Part shown: positions 55,348 through 62,839 of the stretch, in pieces
Layout of the letters: each line of letters opens with the position of its first letter
How positions within the stretch are numbered: position 1 is the stretch's first letter
Assembly (NCBI RefSeq): GCF_000195295.1
Contig: NC_015388.1
Location: 1,426,001-1,490,000, forward strand
From: Desulfobacca acetoxidans DSM 11109
GTDB taxonomy: Bacteria > Desulfobacterota > Desulfobaccia > Desulfobaccales > Desulfobaccaceae
Direction: 5' to 3'
DNA: 64,000 bases
Notes under the pieces: model-generated
What the model was told of the DNA's origin: nothing
The model's input: the letters and a program-made list of their open reading frames with translations, nothing else
Database searches by the model: none
Position numbers and translations under genes: made by a program

Positions 55348-55377
55348 AAGGGGCTGGCCAGTTACGGCTAACCCCTT
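55348..55377 (-). terminator. terminator-like hairpin after tRNA-Val
   Basis: AAGGGGTTAGCC and GGCCAGCCCCTT form an imperfect stem with a short loop, starting about 10 bases after the encoded CCA of the tRNA (minus strand). It also lies downstream of ktrA on the plus strand and may serve both. Confidence 0.5.
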
Positions 55378-55386
55378 GATTTTGCG

Positions 55387-55461
55387 TGGTAGGCACGAAG
55401 GGATTTGAACCCTTGACCTCTACCGTGTCAGGGTAGCGCTCTCCCCCTGAGCTACGTGCCT
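55387..55461 (-). tRNA. tRNA-Val (anticodon GAC)
   Basis: The minus strand folds into a complete cloverleaf: acceptor AGGCACG paired with CGTGCCT, D arm GCTC...GAGC, anticodon stem CTACC/GGTAG with loop CTGACAC giving anticodon GAC (reads GUC/GUU), variable loop AGGTC, and T arm AAGGG-TTCAAAT-CCCTT. The discriminator A and an encoded 3' CCA are present. It is a single tRNA gene between ktrA and the CRISPR locus. Confidence 0.95.
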
Positions 55462-55960
55462 TGATGTATGTTGTCTTTGTATCCTGTTTCCTCCACGGCG
55501 TCAAGATTTTTTGCCATCTTTTTCGGTCCTCAGGATTCGGCCAACCGCTCTGAATCTATTCCTAACTGAATTAAACCACATTACATATGGCAGATTGGGC
55601 TGCATACCTACAAGGGGCAGGAGAAATATTGCGTCCCGGCGAAGTCAGCAAACCATTCGTTGCTATGATCAGAAACCTTCAAAAACTGTCATCATTGGTA
55701 CCCCGGCCCGACTAGAGTTGGCGGCACACGGATTATAATTGCTGCATCATAATATTATCATGCAATAACAATTAATTAAGGCATATTTGCAGCTTGTTCC
55801 GATTGTCTCTGCTTATTATAAAAAACCGCCAAAAATGCGGTTTTTGAAAATGCCGGTTTTTTTTAGGTGGTATTCGAATCATAAATTCTCTTGCATAAGT
55901 TTATCTGGTTCTATTATGATGAAAAATACATAATGAACTGAGGTCCCGATCGGATAACAA
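55462..55960. other. boundary region between tRNA-Val and the CRISPR locus
   Basis: No gene is supported; a 75-codon frame at 55511-55738 has no family resemblance and no ribosome site. From about 55740 the sequence becomes AT-rich and contains a terminator-like hairpin (55821-55845). This probably marks the edge of the CRISPR-associated segment. Confidence 0.45.
55821..55845. terminator. intrinsic terminator-like hairpin
   Basis: AAAAACCGC and GCGGTTTTT form a 9-bp stem with a 7-base loop, with an A-run and a T-run on either side, so it could work in both directions. A second short GCCGGTTTTTTTT follows. It would insulate the CRISPR locus from upstream reading. Confidence 0.6.
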
Positions 55961-56950
55961 ATGATGGCAGATTCCGCCTTTCCACCCTGGCGTTTTGCCC
56001 GGTTTCGTTTTCTGGTACGTTTCAGGGACAATGCCATTCTTCCCCCGTATAAAGGAGCCATTTTTCGGGGCGTCTTTGGAAAGACGTTACGGAAGCTGGT
56101 CTGCATCGCCCCCCAGGCGGAATGCCGGGAGTGCGCCTTTGCCGCCAAGTGTTTATACGTTGCCATTTTTGAGCCGTCGCCGCCGCCGGGCGCGCCTGAG
56201 GCCCGGAAATACCTAAAGGCCCCCCGGCCCTTCGTTCTGAACCCGCCGTTAACCAACCGGCAATCCTTTCATGCCGGCGACAGCCTGAATTTCGACCTGG
56301 TGTTGATCGGACCGGCCATCGAGGCCCTCCCCTATTTTATCTATATTTTTCAGGAGGTGGGCAAGAAGGGGTTGGGGCGGGAGCGGAGCCGGTATGACCT
56401 CATGCGGGTGGAGTCGGTCCGGGAGGGGCAAAGGGCGGTGATCTATGAGAAGGAGACAATCTTCGCCGACCGGCTGCACGCGGAGACCGGGCCGGTGACG
56501 CGGCCGGGGGATGCTGCGGTGCGGGAGGTTACCCTGGAATTGCTGACGCCGCTGCGGTTGAAGGTTCGGGGGGACCTGGCCACGGATTTAAGCTTTGGCT
56601 TGTGGTGGGAGAACCTGAGCCGACGTCTGGGGCTGCTGGCGGCGTTTTACGGGGAGGGCCGGGAGCCGGATTGGGACGGCCTGTCAGACAAGGCCGCGGG
56701 TATAACAACCAGGGAGAGCCGGCTGCACTGGTACGACTGGGAGCGCTATTCCTTCAGCCAGAAAGAACTGATGAAGCTGGGGGGCCTGAAAGGGACGATC
56801 ACCTTTGCCGGGGAGTTGGGGCCGTTCATGCCCTACCTACGCTTGGGGGAGCAGGTGAACCTGGGCCAGGGAACAACGTTCGGGTTGGGGAGGTATGGGT
56901 TGGGCCGGGGAAATACAATTTCCCGGGGGTGTGATGGGAGACAGGAATGA
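55961..56950 (+). CDS. cas6: Cas6-like CRISPR RNA-processing endoribonuclease
   Basis: Cas6 cuts the CRISPR precursor within each repeat. The 329-aa RAMP protein is the long PF10040-type form: an RFRFLVRFRDNAILPPYKGA ferredoxin-fold strand and substrate loop, a probable zinc knuckle (C48, C55, C58, C64 in VCIAPQAECRECAFAAKC), and the C-terminal glycine-rich loop GQGTTFGLGRY that packs on RNA. A catalytic His is not obvious by eye. Its 3' end overlaps the next gene by four bases. With the 37-bp array downstream it is the likely processing enzyme of this locus. Confidence 0.83.
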   Translation: MMADSAFPPWRFARFRFLVRFRDNAILPPYKGAIFRGVFGKTLRKLVCIAPQAECRECAFAAKCLYVAIFEPSPPPGAPEARKYLKAPRPFVLNPPLTNRQSFHAGDSLNFDLVLIGPAIEALPYFIYIFQEVGKKGLGRERSRYDLMRVESVREGQRAVIYEKETIFADRLHAETGPVTRPGDAAVREVTLELLTPLRLKVRGDLATDLSFGLWWENLSRRLGLLAAFYGEGREPDWDGLSDKAAGITTRESRLHWYDWERYSFSQKELMKLGGLKGTITFAGELGPFMPYLRLGEQVNLGQGTTFGLGRYGLGRGNTISRGCDGRQE

Positions 56951-57279
56951 AGCTTCCAAACCGAGATGGGGCGTACATTCCTCGGGATAAAATTATTGCA
57001 TACCTCCTATCGCCTACTCATCCAGTGGGGAGATTAAAGGCCCACTTTTTTCGGTCCATAGGTTTCGATACCAGTGATATAACTGAATTGGAGGGACAAT
57101 TTTTAAAAATCGCCCATAACGAAGATGTTATAGCTCAAATAATCTCTCCTTACGGGATAAAATTTATCGTGGACGGTGTACTGGAGAGAAAGGGGGAGGC
57201 GGTGGCCCAGATCCGGACTATTTGGATAATCGATGCAGGCGGGAATTATCCCCGTTTTGTCACCGCCTACCCCTTATAA
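56947..57279 (+). CDS. DUF6883-like protein
   Basis: The 110-aa product matches the DUF6883 pattern: MKLPNRDGAYIPRDKIIAYL, then SPTHPVGRLKAHFFRSIGFD, and ends with IRTIWIIDAGGNYPRFVTAYP. This family is often paired with a DUF4926 protein, as here (20 bp downstream), and the pair behaves like a possible toxin-antitoxin module in many genomes. Function is unproven. The start overlaps the cas6 stop by four bases, so it is translationally coupled to the CRISPR gene. It is more AT-rich than its neighbours. Confidence 0.72.
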   Translation: MKLPNRDGAYIPRDKIIAYLLSPTHPVGRLKAHFFRSIGFDTSDITELEGQFLKIAHNEDVIAQIISPYGIKFIVDGVLERKGEAVAQIRTIWIIDAGGNYPRFVTAYPL

Positions 57280-57299
57280 GAGAGGAGCAGGAGATCAAC

Positions 57300-57536
57300 A
57301 TGTTTAAAGAATTGGACATTGCCGTGCTTAGGCGGGACGTGCCGGAACACGACCTCAAATCAGGAGATATTGGTGCCATAGTACACTGCTATGACGTCGG
57401 GGAGATGTATGAGGTTGAATTTGTGGACGCCGGGGGAAAAACTGTGGCCTTGTTGACATTGGGCGCGGCCGATATCAGAGCTATGGATGGTTCAGAGATT
57501 TTACACGTCCGGGGTTTGGAGAAGGCGGCGGCTTGA
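57300..57536 (+). CDS. DUF4926-like protein
   Basis: This 78-aa acidic, beta-rich protein reads LDIAVLRRDVPEHDLKSGDI, then GAIVHCYDVGEMYEVEFVDA and TLGAADIRAM, matching DUF4926. It pairs with the DUF6883 gene before it and may be its antitoxin or partner. The start at 57300 has AGGAG 8 bases upstream. It is the last gene of the cas6 operon segment before a repeat and a transposase remnant. Confidence 0.75.
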   Translation: MFKELDIAVLRRDVPEHDLKSGDIGAIVHCYDVGEMYEVEFVDAGGKTVALLTLGAADIRAMDGSEILHVRGLEKAAA

Positions 57537-57629
57537 GGGAAGGGATGTTCAATAGAAACACTTGAACGTTTCCGGGTTGTCAGGGATAACGGCATGATCG
57601 ATTTTCAAGATGCGGAAAAAGATGACCCG

Positions 57630-57660
57630 TAGGGTGGAAAAGCGGAGCGCCTCCCGCCTT
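57630..57660 (+). repeat. dispersed GC-rich repeat, family C
   Basis: GTAGGGTGGAAAAGCGGAGC followed by GCCTCCCGCC is a copy of the element at 13005 (minus), 16306 (minus), 29236 and 35824. It separates the cas6 segment from the rest of the CRISPR locus. Confidence 0.65.
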
Positions 57661-57759
57661 TGGGAGGGGCAAAAAAAGGTCAGAGGGCAAGGTCGAGCAG
57701 ATTGGGCACTCCCCATAATCATGTCCCTGCTGTTCCCCTTTTGAGCGGCCTCGGTTCTT

Positions 57760-58182
57760 TTGTCTTTCCCTGGGGAGAGCCGGCTGCACTGGATGGACGA
57801 ATATTGTGAAACCCCCATGCGTTATCTGGGAACCACCGACACCGGGCACGAGTTTGGCTGTGACGCCCAGACTAACGAATGTTTTCGGGCTCCGCTTTGC
57901 CCCCAATGCCGAGAAATACCTTTTGATTCCGGACAATTTGGCCAACTTCCGGATATGTTAGAGGAAGTCGACAAAATCTGTAAGCTTCGCAAGAATATGG
58001 AAAGATCGTACAATCTGTTCAAGCATGTCGCTGGCTTAGAACGCTTACGTCTGAAATCGCAGCAGAGTGTGATGGCTGCCGTAACTTTTGCGCAATTGGC
58101 CACCGGACTCATGGAAATTGCCAGGCACCACCAATCGTCAGAAAAGGAGCATCGACCCAAGCAATTGCAGTTGGCGGCCTAA
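57760..58182 (+). pseudogene. transposase C-terminal remnant
   Basis: A frame without a clear start encodes a basic helical tail, NMERSYNLFKHVAGLERLRL and AAVTFAQLATGLMEIARHHQ, which resembles the C-terminal end of DDE transposases (R-x-x-VER...LKH...L-RL...V-A-VTFA-LA). It also has cysteines (CFRAPLCPQC). The catalytic core is missing. Similarity is by eye only, so an unknown small protein is the alternative. Confidence 0.5.
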
Positions 58183-58520
58183 GACGCCAAACCAATCAAA
58201 ATAAAGCATTCAAAAGAGCTGGCATGACCTCTTGGTGGAAACCTATATTCTTGGGCTTTGATAACCTGATAAAAAAAGCCATGAAAAATTTAAGTCTGGG
58301 TTTTTTCATACCAAAAGATTGATGCCAACTCGTTGAGTTGCCAAAATTTGCTTTAAAAAACACGCCGCTCAATTTTGAACCTTATTTCTGGAGATACTTT
58401 TTAACAGGCTTTATAAATCAAAAGGTTGTGGCAGAGTAAAGATTGAGGTGGAAGAAAAAAATCAGGAAAAAAAGGAGAAATAACTCCATCTCCTGATTGA
58501 TATAATTTTGAGGTCAAACT
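58183..58520. other. AT-rich intergenic region before the RT operon
   Basis: About 340 bp with no gene. It is clearly AT-rich and likely holds the promoter for the membrane-protein/RT operon. A GAGG ribosome site for the next gene is at its right end. Confidence 0.45.
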
Positions 58521-59555
58521 ATGCCTGACGCCAGATTAGGCCAGGGTCTGGAAAGGCTGCGGCAGCGCCGACTTTTTCTGGACGATTTGCTTCTCGTCGC
58601 CATAGGGATAGGTCTTCTTGTTAACCTCTTTGCCAGCGCCCTCTTCGTGTATATAACTGATAGTTATAAAAAAAGCTCTTGGGGTGAAGGTTGGGGGTGG
58701 ACATTAGTATTTCTTTCTTGGCTTCTTTTTGCCATTCTATTGGTGACTTATAAAATACGCTGTCAGAAAGATATTGAGTCCAGCTATTTTACACTGGTTT
58801 TGCCCATATTAATCGATCCGGGGAATAACAACGTCGAGATTCTGCATCATGATCATTACAAACCCGCCAAGCAGGCCCGCCAGTTTTCTGAGAGTGTCAA
58901 AAACTCTTGGAAAACCCAATTTCTTCAAGACTGGCCGGGATGTAAGTTCATAAGACCCCAAGTTTTCGGCCCGGCCAATTATTGCTGGGGCGTCCTGGCG
59001 CACATCGTTCAGGCTTTACTTTTCCAGGAATTGAAGAAATATGGAGAACTGACCCTTACTCAACAAGTACGCTATCATACACGATTTCTGCGACTGGCCG
59101 TTGGCGGTCTGACGAGAGGTACGCTGGAACGGACCCAATGGCCCCAAGCACTTCAGGAAAATAAGTTTATTACCGCGGAAAAACTTTTCCTTCCCGTAGG
59201 AGCGCTTCTTACTTCGACGGAACCTTCGGTTCATCCTAATGAACCACCAGGCCGCCGGGACCTGACGGTAAGTATTAAACACGGTTCTCTGACGTTTTCC
59301 ATCTCCCCCTACTGGATTACCCTGCGCGAGATCGAACCGGCCATAAAAATCTTTGATCCTCAGGAACCTGAAAAAATCTGTTTTTTGGCCATACCCATCG
59401 AGACGCGTCTGATTTTCCAAGGGAGTTTATTGAAGCGCCAGGCAATCACAATTTACCACTATCTCTGGCTTAAAAAACTGCGCGACGCCGCCTGCCATTA
59501 TTTTAGTTGGGGAAATTTTTTAGGGATTAATCGGGAATGTGGCAATGATCTCTGA
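58521..59555 (+). CDS. unrecognised two-helix membrane protein overlapping the RT gene
   Basis: I do not recognise a family for this 344-aa protein. Two hydrophobic helices (about residues 22-46, LLVAIGIGLLVNLFASALFV, and 59-78) form a hairpin near the N-terminus, leaving a large cytosolic domain of about 265 residues, beta/alpha in character, with PEDR-free, Trp- and His-rich stretches (WYW-like GPANYCWGVLAHIVQALLF, KHGSLTFSISPYW). GAGG lies 7 bases before the ATG. Its stop codon lies 11 bp inside the reverse-transcriptase gene, so the two are translationally coupled. It may anchor the RT or sense infection at the membrane; no catalytic motif is evident. Confidence 0.8.
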   Translation: MPDARLGQGLERLRQRRLFLDDLLLVAIGIGLLVNLFASALFVYITDSYKKSSWGEGWGWTLVFLSWLLFAILLVTYKIRCQKDIESSYFTLVLPILIDPGNNNVEILHHDHYKPAKQARQFSESVKNSWKTQFLQDWPGCKFIRPQVFGPANYCWGVLAHIVQALLFQELKKYGELTLTQQVRYHTRFLRLAVGGLTRGTLERTQWPQALQENKFITAEKLFLPVGALLTSTEPSVHPNEPPGRRDLTVSIKHGSLTFSISPYWITLREIEPAIKIFDPQEPEKICFLAIPIETRLIFQGSLLKRQAITIYHYLWLKKLRDAACHYFSWGNFLGINRECGNDL

Positions 59556-60504
59556 AATAACAGTCACCTCCAACCTCCATCACGCCTTCACCCGGGTCGA
59601 GGCCTCCCAGGGCATGCCCGGGGTGGATGGGGTGAGTTTGGGGGGATTTAAGGAGGATTTGGCGGTTAATCTGGCGATATTGGGGGAGGAGCTGAGAAGC
59701 GGGGAGTATGCGCCCCTGCCGCTGTTGCGCTTTCTGGTGGCCAAGCGGGATGGGTCCCCTCGGCCTTTGTCTGTCCCTACCGTGCGGGACCGGGTGGCCC
59801 AGGCGGCGGTATTGAATAGTATTGAGCCGATTTTCGAGGCTCAATTTGAGGAGGTCAGCTTCGCCTACCGGAAAGGTCGGTCGGTGAGGCAGGCGGCGTA
59901 TCGAATCAAAGAATTGCGGGACCAGGGGTATCGGTTTGTGGTGGATGCCGATCTGGACGCCTTTTTCGACAACATTAACCATGAACTGTTGCTGGCCAAG
60001 GTTGCCAACATAATAACAGATCCGGACATCCTGAGATTGATCGGTCTCTGGGTCCAGGCCGAGGTGTATGACGGCGAGAAGATATATATGATGGAAAAAG
60101 GCATACCCCAGGGGGCGGTCATCTCTCCGGTTTTGGCAAATCTGTTTCTGGATGAACTGGATGAGGGGCTCATCCGAAAAGGCTACGCACTGGTGCGGTA
60201 TGCGGACGACTTCGTGATTTTGGCCCGGACCCGGCCGGAGGCCGAAGCGGCCATGGCGTTTACCGAAGAAATCCTGGAGAAGATGAATCTGGCCCTGGAT
60301 ATGGAGGATACGGAGATTACAGATTTTAAGCGGGGATTTACGTATCTGGGGCTGATTTTCGCGGGGGAGGCGATTCTGGCTCCCTTTGACCGGCCAAAGA
60401 GGGAGCGGAAGGTTTTGTATATGCCGCCGCCTTTTGATTTGGAGAAGTATTTTGCGGGGAGGGAGAAATTAAAGGTAAAGGGTAATGATAACATTGATGT
60501 ATAA
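59545..60504 (+). CDS. CRISPR-associated group II-intron-like reverse transcriptase
   Basis: The 319-aa protein contains all RT palm and finger motifs: LLRFLVAKRDGSPRPLSVPT, DRVAQAAVLNSIEPIFEAQF, motif A VVDADLDAFFDNI, motif B GIPQGAVISPVLANLFLDEL, motif C YADD (about residues 219-222), and FTYLGLIF. It is a single RT domain lacking the maturase and HNH parts of intron RTs, and it is not fused to Cas1 or Cas6, unlike many CRISPR RTs. ATG at 59545 (or GTG 59539) overlaps the previous gene. A toxin-antitoxin pair separates it from cas1. By analogy with RT-Cas1 systems it may copy RNA into DNA for spacer acquisition. Confidence 0.92.
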   Translation: MISEITVTSNLHHAFTRVEASQGMPGVDGVSLGGFKEDLAVNLAILGEELRSGEYAPLPLLRFLVAKRDGSPRPLSVPTVRDRVAQAAVLNSIEPIFEAQFEEVSFAYRKGRSVRQAAYRIKELRDQGYRFVVDADLDAFFDNINHELLLAKVANIITDPDILRLIGLWVQAEVYDGEKIYMMEKGIPQGAVISPVLANLFLDELDEGLIRKGYALVRYADDFVILARTRPEAEAAMAFTEEILEKMNLALDMEDTEITDFKRGFTYLGLIFAGEAILAPFDRPKRERKVLYMPPPFDLEKYFAGREKLKVKGNDNIDV

Positions 60505-60514
60505 TAGAAAAATT

Positions 60515-60543
60515 GGAGATTTTCATGCATGGGAAAAATCTCC
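60515..60543 (+). terminator. hairpin after the RT gene
   Basis: GGAGATTTT and AAAAATCTCC form a near-perfect stem around a short loop, 11 bp after the RT stop. It could stop or stabilise the RT transcript before the toxin-antitoxin genes. There is no T-run after it, so termination is uncertain. Confidence 0.45.
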
Positions 60544-60580
60544 TGGGCAACAAAGCCGCGGGTCCTTAGAGGAGGAAGCA

Positions 60581-60781
60581 ATGATAAAAACAGAGGATTT
60601 ACAGCCACAGTATATTATCAATGAAGCAGGAGAGAAAACCTCGGTTATCCTGTCTCTAGCCGCCTTTCAGGAACTCATGGAGGATATCGAAGATCTGGCC
60701 ATTGTAGCGGAAAGACGCGATGAGCCAACGATTCCTCATGAGCAATTATTAACCGAGTTGAAGGAAGATGGCCTTATATAA
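60581..60781 (+). CDS. antitoxin-like protein of a type II TA pair
   Basis: The 66-aa acidic protein (QYIINEAGEKTSVILSLAAF, then QELMEDIEDLAIVAERRDEP) has the layout of RelB/Phd-type antitoxins: a short N-terminal DNA-binding strand segment and a long helix that wraps the toxin. AGGAGG lies 6 bases before the ATG. The stop overlaps the toxin gene by 14 bp, a standard antitoxin-toxin arrangement. It sits between the RT and cas1 genes. Confidence 0.83.
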   Translation: MIKTEDLQPQYIINEAGEKTSVILSLAAFQELMEDIEDLAIVAERRDEPTIPHEQLLTELKEDGLI

Positions 60782-61028
60782 GATCGAGTGGAAAAGTTCG
60801 GCGATCAGGGAACTTAGAGGGCTCGAAAAGAGTATTATTAGAAAAATTCTGGCAGAAGTGGAGAAGCTTGCGAATAACCCCCATCCTATCGGGAGTAAAA
60901 AGCTCAGGGGCAGTAAATATAGTTACAGGCTCAAGATGGGAAATTATCGGGTAGTATATAAGGTAAGTTCTTCTGTTCTTACCATTGAGATAATCAGGGT
61001 TGGACACCGTCGGGAAGTCTATAACTAG
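60768..61028 (+). CDS. RelE/ParE-type toxin
   Basis: The 86-aa basic protein has the RelE fold signature: YKIEWKSSAIRELRGLEKSI near the start, IGSKKLRGSKYSYRLKMGNY and RVVYKVSSSVLTIEIIRVGH, ending in RREVYN. RelE-type toxins cleave mRNA in the ribosome. The conserved Lys/Arg residues in K-RELRGL and YRLKMGNYRVVYK suggest an active toxin. It is overlapped with the antitoxin gene and lies 114 bp before cas1. Confidence 0.88.
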   Translation: MALYKIEWKSSAIRELRGLEKSIIRKILAEVEKLANNPHPIGSKKLRGSKYSYRLKMGNYRVVYKVSSSVLTIEIIRVGHRREVYN

Positions 61029-61142
61029 ACGGGGGCCGGGAGAAAAGACAGGACTGAGTGCTGAGGACTGAGGTAAAAACAGACCGGAGACGGGGGACCG
61101 GGAAAGAGATAAAACCGGCAAATGGTCATATGAAGGAAAATC

Positions 61143-62144
61143 ATGGCTTTTCTTTACTTGAGTGAACAGGGCGCCTGTCTGCAGAAGACGGGGGAGCGGC
61201 TGGTGGTGGCCAAGGAGGGGGAGACTCTCCTGGACCTGCCGGTGGGCAAGGTTGAGGCGGTGCTGATTTTCGGCAATGTGCAGTTTACTACCCAGGCAGC
61301 ACACCTGCTGCTGCAGCAGGGCGTGGAGATGGCCCTGTTTACCCGGCGGGGCCGACTGGTGGGGCAGCTGACGTCGCCGTTTACCAAGAATGTTACTTTG
61401 CGCCAGGCCCAGTATGATCGGGCCGCGGATCCGGAATTCGCCCTGGACCTGGCAAAAATAATCGTCGGCGCCAAACTCACCAACAGCCGGGGGCTGCTGC
61501 AGGAGTTTGCCCGCAACCACCCGGAGAGCGGACTCAAGGGAGAGATTGAGCGATTAACCGAGCTTATCCTCCAGATCGGCGGGAGCCCCAACCTAGCGGC
61601 CCTTCTGGGTCTGGAGGGCGCGGCAGCCCACACGTATTTCCAGGGATTGGCCCGGATGGTGCGGCACGGTTTCGGTTTTAGCGGGCGGCAGCATCACCCG
61701 GCCCCGGACCCGGTGAACGCTTTGCTCTCCCTAGGATATACCCTGGTGTATAATGAAATTTCCTCTCTGCTGGACGGCATGGGGTTTGATCCCTATATGG
61801 GCTTTTACCATCAGCCGCGCTACGGCCATGCCACTCTGGCCTCTGACCTGCTGGAAGAATTTCGAGCTTTATTGGTGGACCGCCTTACCCTGAGTCTGAT
61901 TAACAATCGGGTGTTTGGGGAACAGGATTTTTTCCGCCATGAACCCTCCGGCGGGATGTATCTTGGGGATGAGCCCCGCAAGCGTTATTTCCAGGAATAT
62001 GAACGGTATCTCACCAACGTGCATCACTGCCCCGAGAACGGGGGAGAAACTGATTTCCGGCGGCTTTTCCGGCGGCAGGCGGAACGGCTCATGCGGGCTG
62101 TGCTGCTTAAAGGAACCTACCAACCCTATACATTTTTCTGGTAA
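61143..62144 (+). CDS. cas1: CRISPR-associated integrase Cas1
   Basis: Cas1 with Cas2 inserts new spacers at the leader end of the array. The 333-aa protein has the N-terminal beta domain (LYLSEQGACLQKTGERLVVA) and the alpha catalytic domain with metal ligands E158 (LLGLEGAAA), H223 (GFYHQPRYGH) and E238 (SDLLEEFRALLVD). It ends typically with MRAVLLKGTYQPYTFFW. AAGGA precedes the ATG. It is a stand-alone Cas1, next to a separate RT gene. Its sequence type matches Cas1 of RT-associated type III loci, an inference by eye. Confidence 0.95.
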   Translation: MAFLYLSEQGACLQKTGERLVVAKEGETLLDLPVGKVEAVLIFGNVQFTTQAAHLLLQQGVEMALFTRRGRLVGQLTSPFTKNVTLRQAQYDRAADPEFALDLAKIIVGAKLTNSRGLLQEFARNHPESGLKGEIERLTELILQIGGSPNLAALLGLEGAAAHTYFQGLARMVRHGFGFSGRQHHPAPDPVNALLSLGYTLVYNEISSLLDGMGFDPYMGFYHQPRYGHATLASDLLEEFRALLVDRLTLSLINNRVFGEQDFFRHEPSGGMYLGDEPRKRYFQEYERYLTNVHHCPENGGETDFRRLFRRQAERLMRAVLLKGTYQPYTFFW

Positions 62145-62147
62145 ACG

Positions 62148-62426
62148 ATGATGTTTTATGCTATCAGTTATGATATCCGCGACAACCGGAGGCGTTTGCG
62201 GGTTGCCAAGATTCTGAAGGATTACGGCGAGCGGGTGCAGCTCTCGGTGTTCGAGGCCGATCTGGATGAAAAATCTTTGGCCAGGTTGAAAAAGCGGTTG
62301 GAGAAATGCCTGGACTTAACGGCAGACGGCCTCAGGCTGTATCCCCTCTGCGGCGCCTGTCGGCCCCGGATAGAGATAATGGGACAGGGAGTGGTTTCGC
62401 AAGATCCTGATTATATTATTTTATAA
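62148..62426 (+). CDS. cas2: CRISPR-associated protein Cas2
   Basis: Cas2 is the dimeric core of the Cas1-Cas2 integration complex. The 92-aa protein has the ferredoxin-like opening FYAISYDIRDNRRRLRVAKI with the conserved Asp at the end of strand 1, then YGERVQLSVFEADLD, and a LRLYPLCGACRPR segment. It begins 3 bp after cas1, directly followed by the leader and array. Confidence 0.95.
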   Translation: MMFYAISYDIRDNRRRLRVAKILKDYGERVQLSVFEADLDEKSLARLKKRLEKCLDLTADGLRLYPLCGACRPRIEIMGQGVVSQDPDYIIL

Positions 62427-62839
62427 GTTCCCATGTTCTCCCGAACACAACGAAGCATAAAAACAGTCGACTTCCAACGGATTGCCAGGAGTCATTACCT
62501 CTAACCTCTTACCCCTTACCTATAACCTGTTTTTATATAAGTGCACATGTTCTGCCGAACACAACGAAGCATAAAAACAGAATCGGTGCGGCTGCTCACA
62601 ATAATGTTTTTGCTGTTCACGGCTCACGGCTCACTGTTTTTATATAAGCAGTAGACTATACCTGGGGAGAAAAATAACGGGGAGGTTACACGGAATTTGG
62701 AACATAGTGGTTTTTCTCATATTTCGAGATGGAAAAGGGGTTTGGCAGGATAGGCGGGGAGCAGCAAAGCTGGAAAAAACAGGGGTTACACGCAGGGGAG
62801 TTCTATCCTATCGATAATTCACAGGAAATATAAGGGTGC
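62427..62839 (+). promoter_or_regulatory. CRISPR leader region
   Basis: This 413-bp non-coding stretch lies between cas2 and the first repeat. Its first part holds two copies of a dispersed motif (CATGTTCTCCCGAACACAAC and CATGTTCTGCCGAACACAAC, at 62448 and 62546), each followed by GAAGCATAAAAACAG. The part near the array has two direct GGTTACACG-type elements (about 62684 and 62786), perhaps leader anchor sites. TATAAG at 62829-62834 could be part of a -10 box. It is likely the transcription start and spacer-integration region for the array. Confidence 0.6.

Noticed and set aside
55511-55738. 75-codon frame between tRNA-Val and cas6
   Set aside because: It has no ribosome site or similarity, and its end coincides with a stretch seen commonly as tRNA-flanking debris.
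55387-55961. tRNA-Val as integration site of a CRISPR-bearing island
   Set aside because: The tRNA 3' end faces left, towards ktrA, while the CRISPR locus lies at its 5' side. No direct repeat of the tRNA 3' end was seen.
59545-60504. RT as part of a group II intron or a retron
   Set aside because: There is no maturase or endonuclease domain, no intron RNA structure recognised downstream, no msr/msd-like element, and the gene sits among cas genes.
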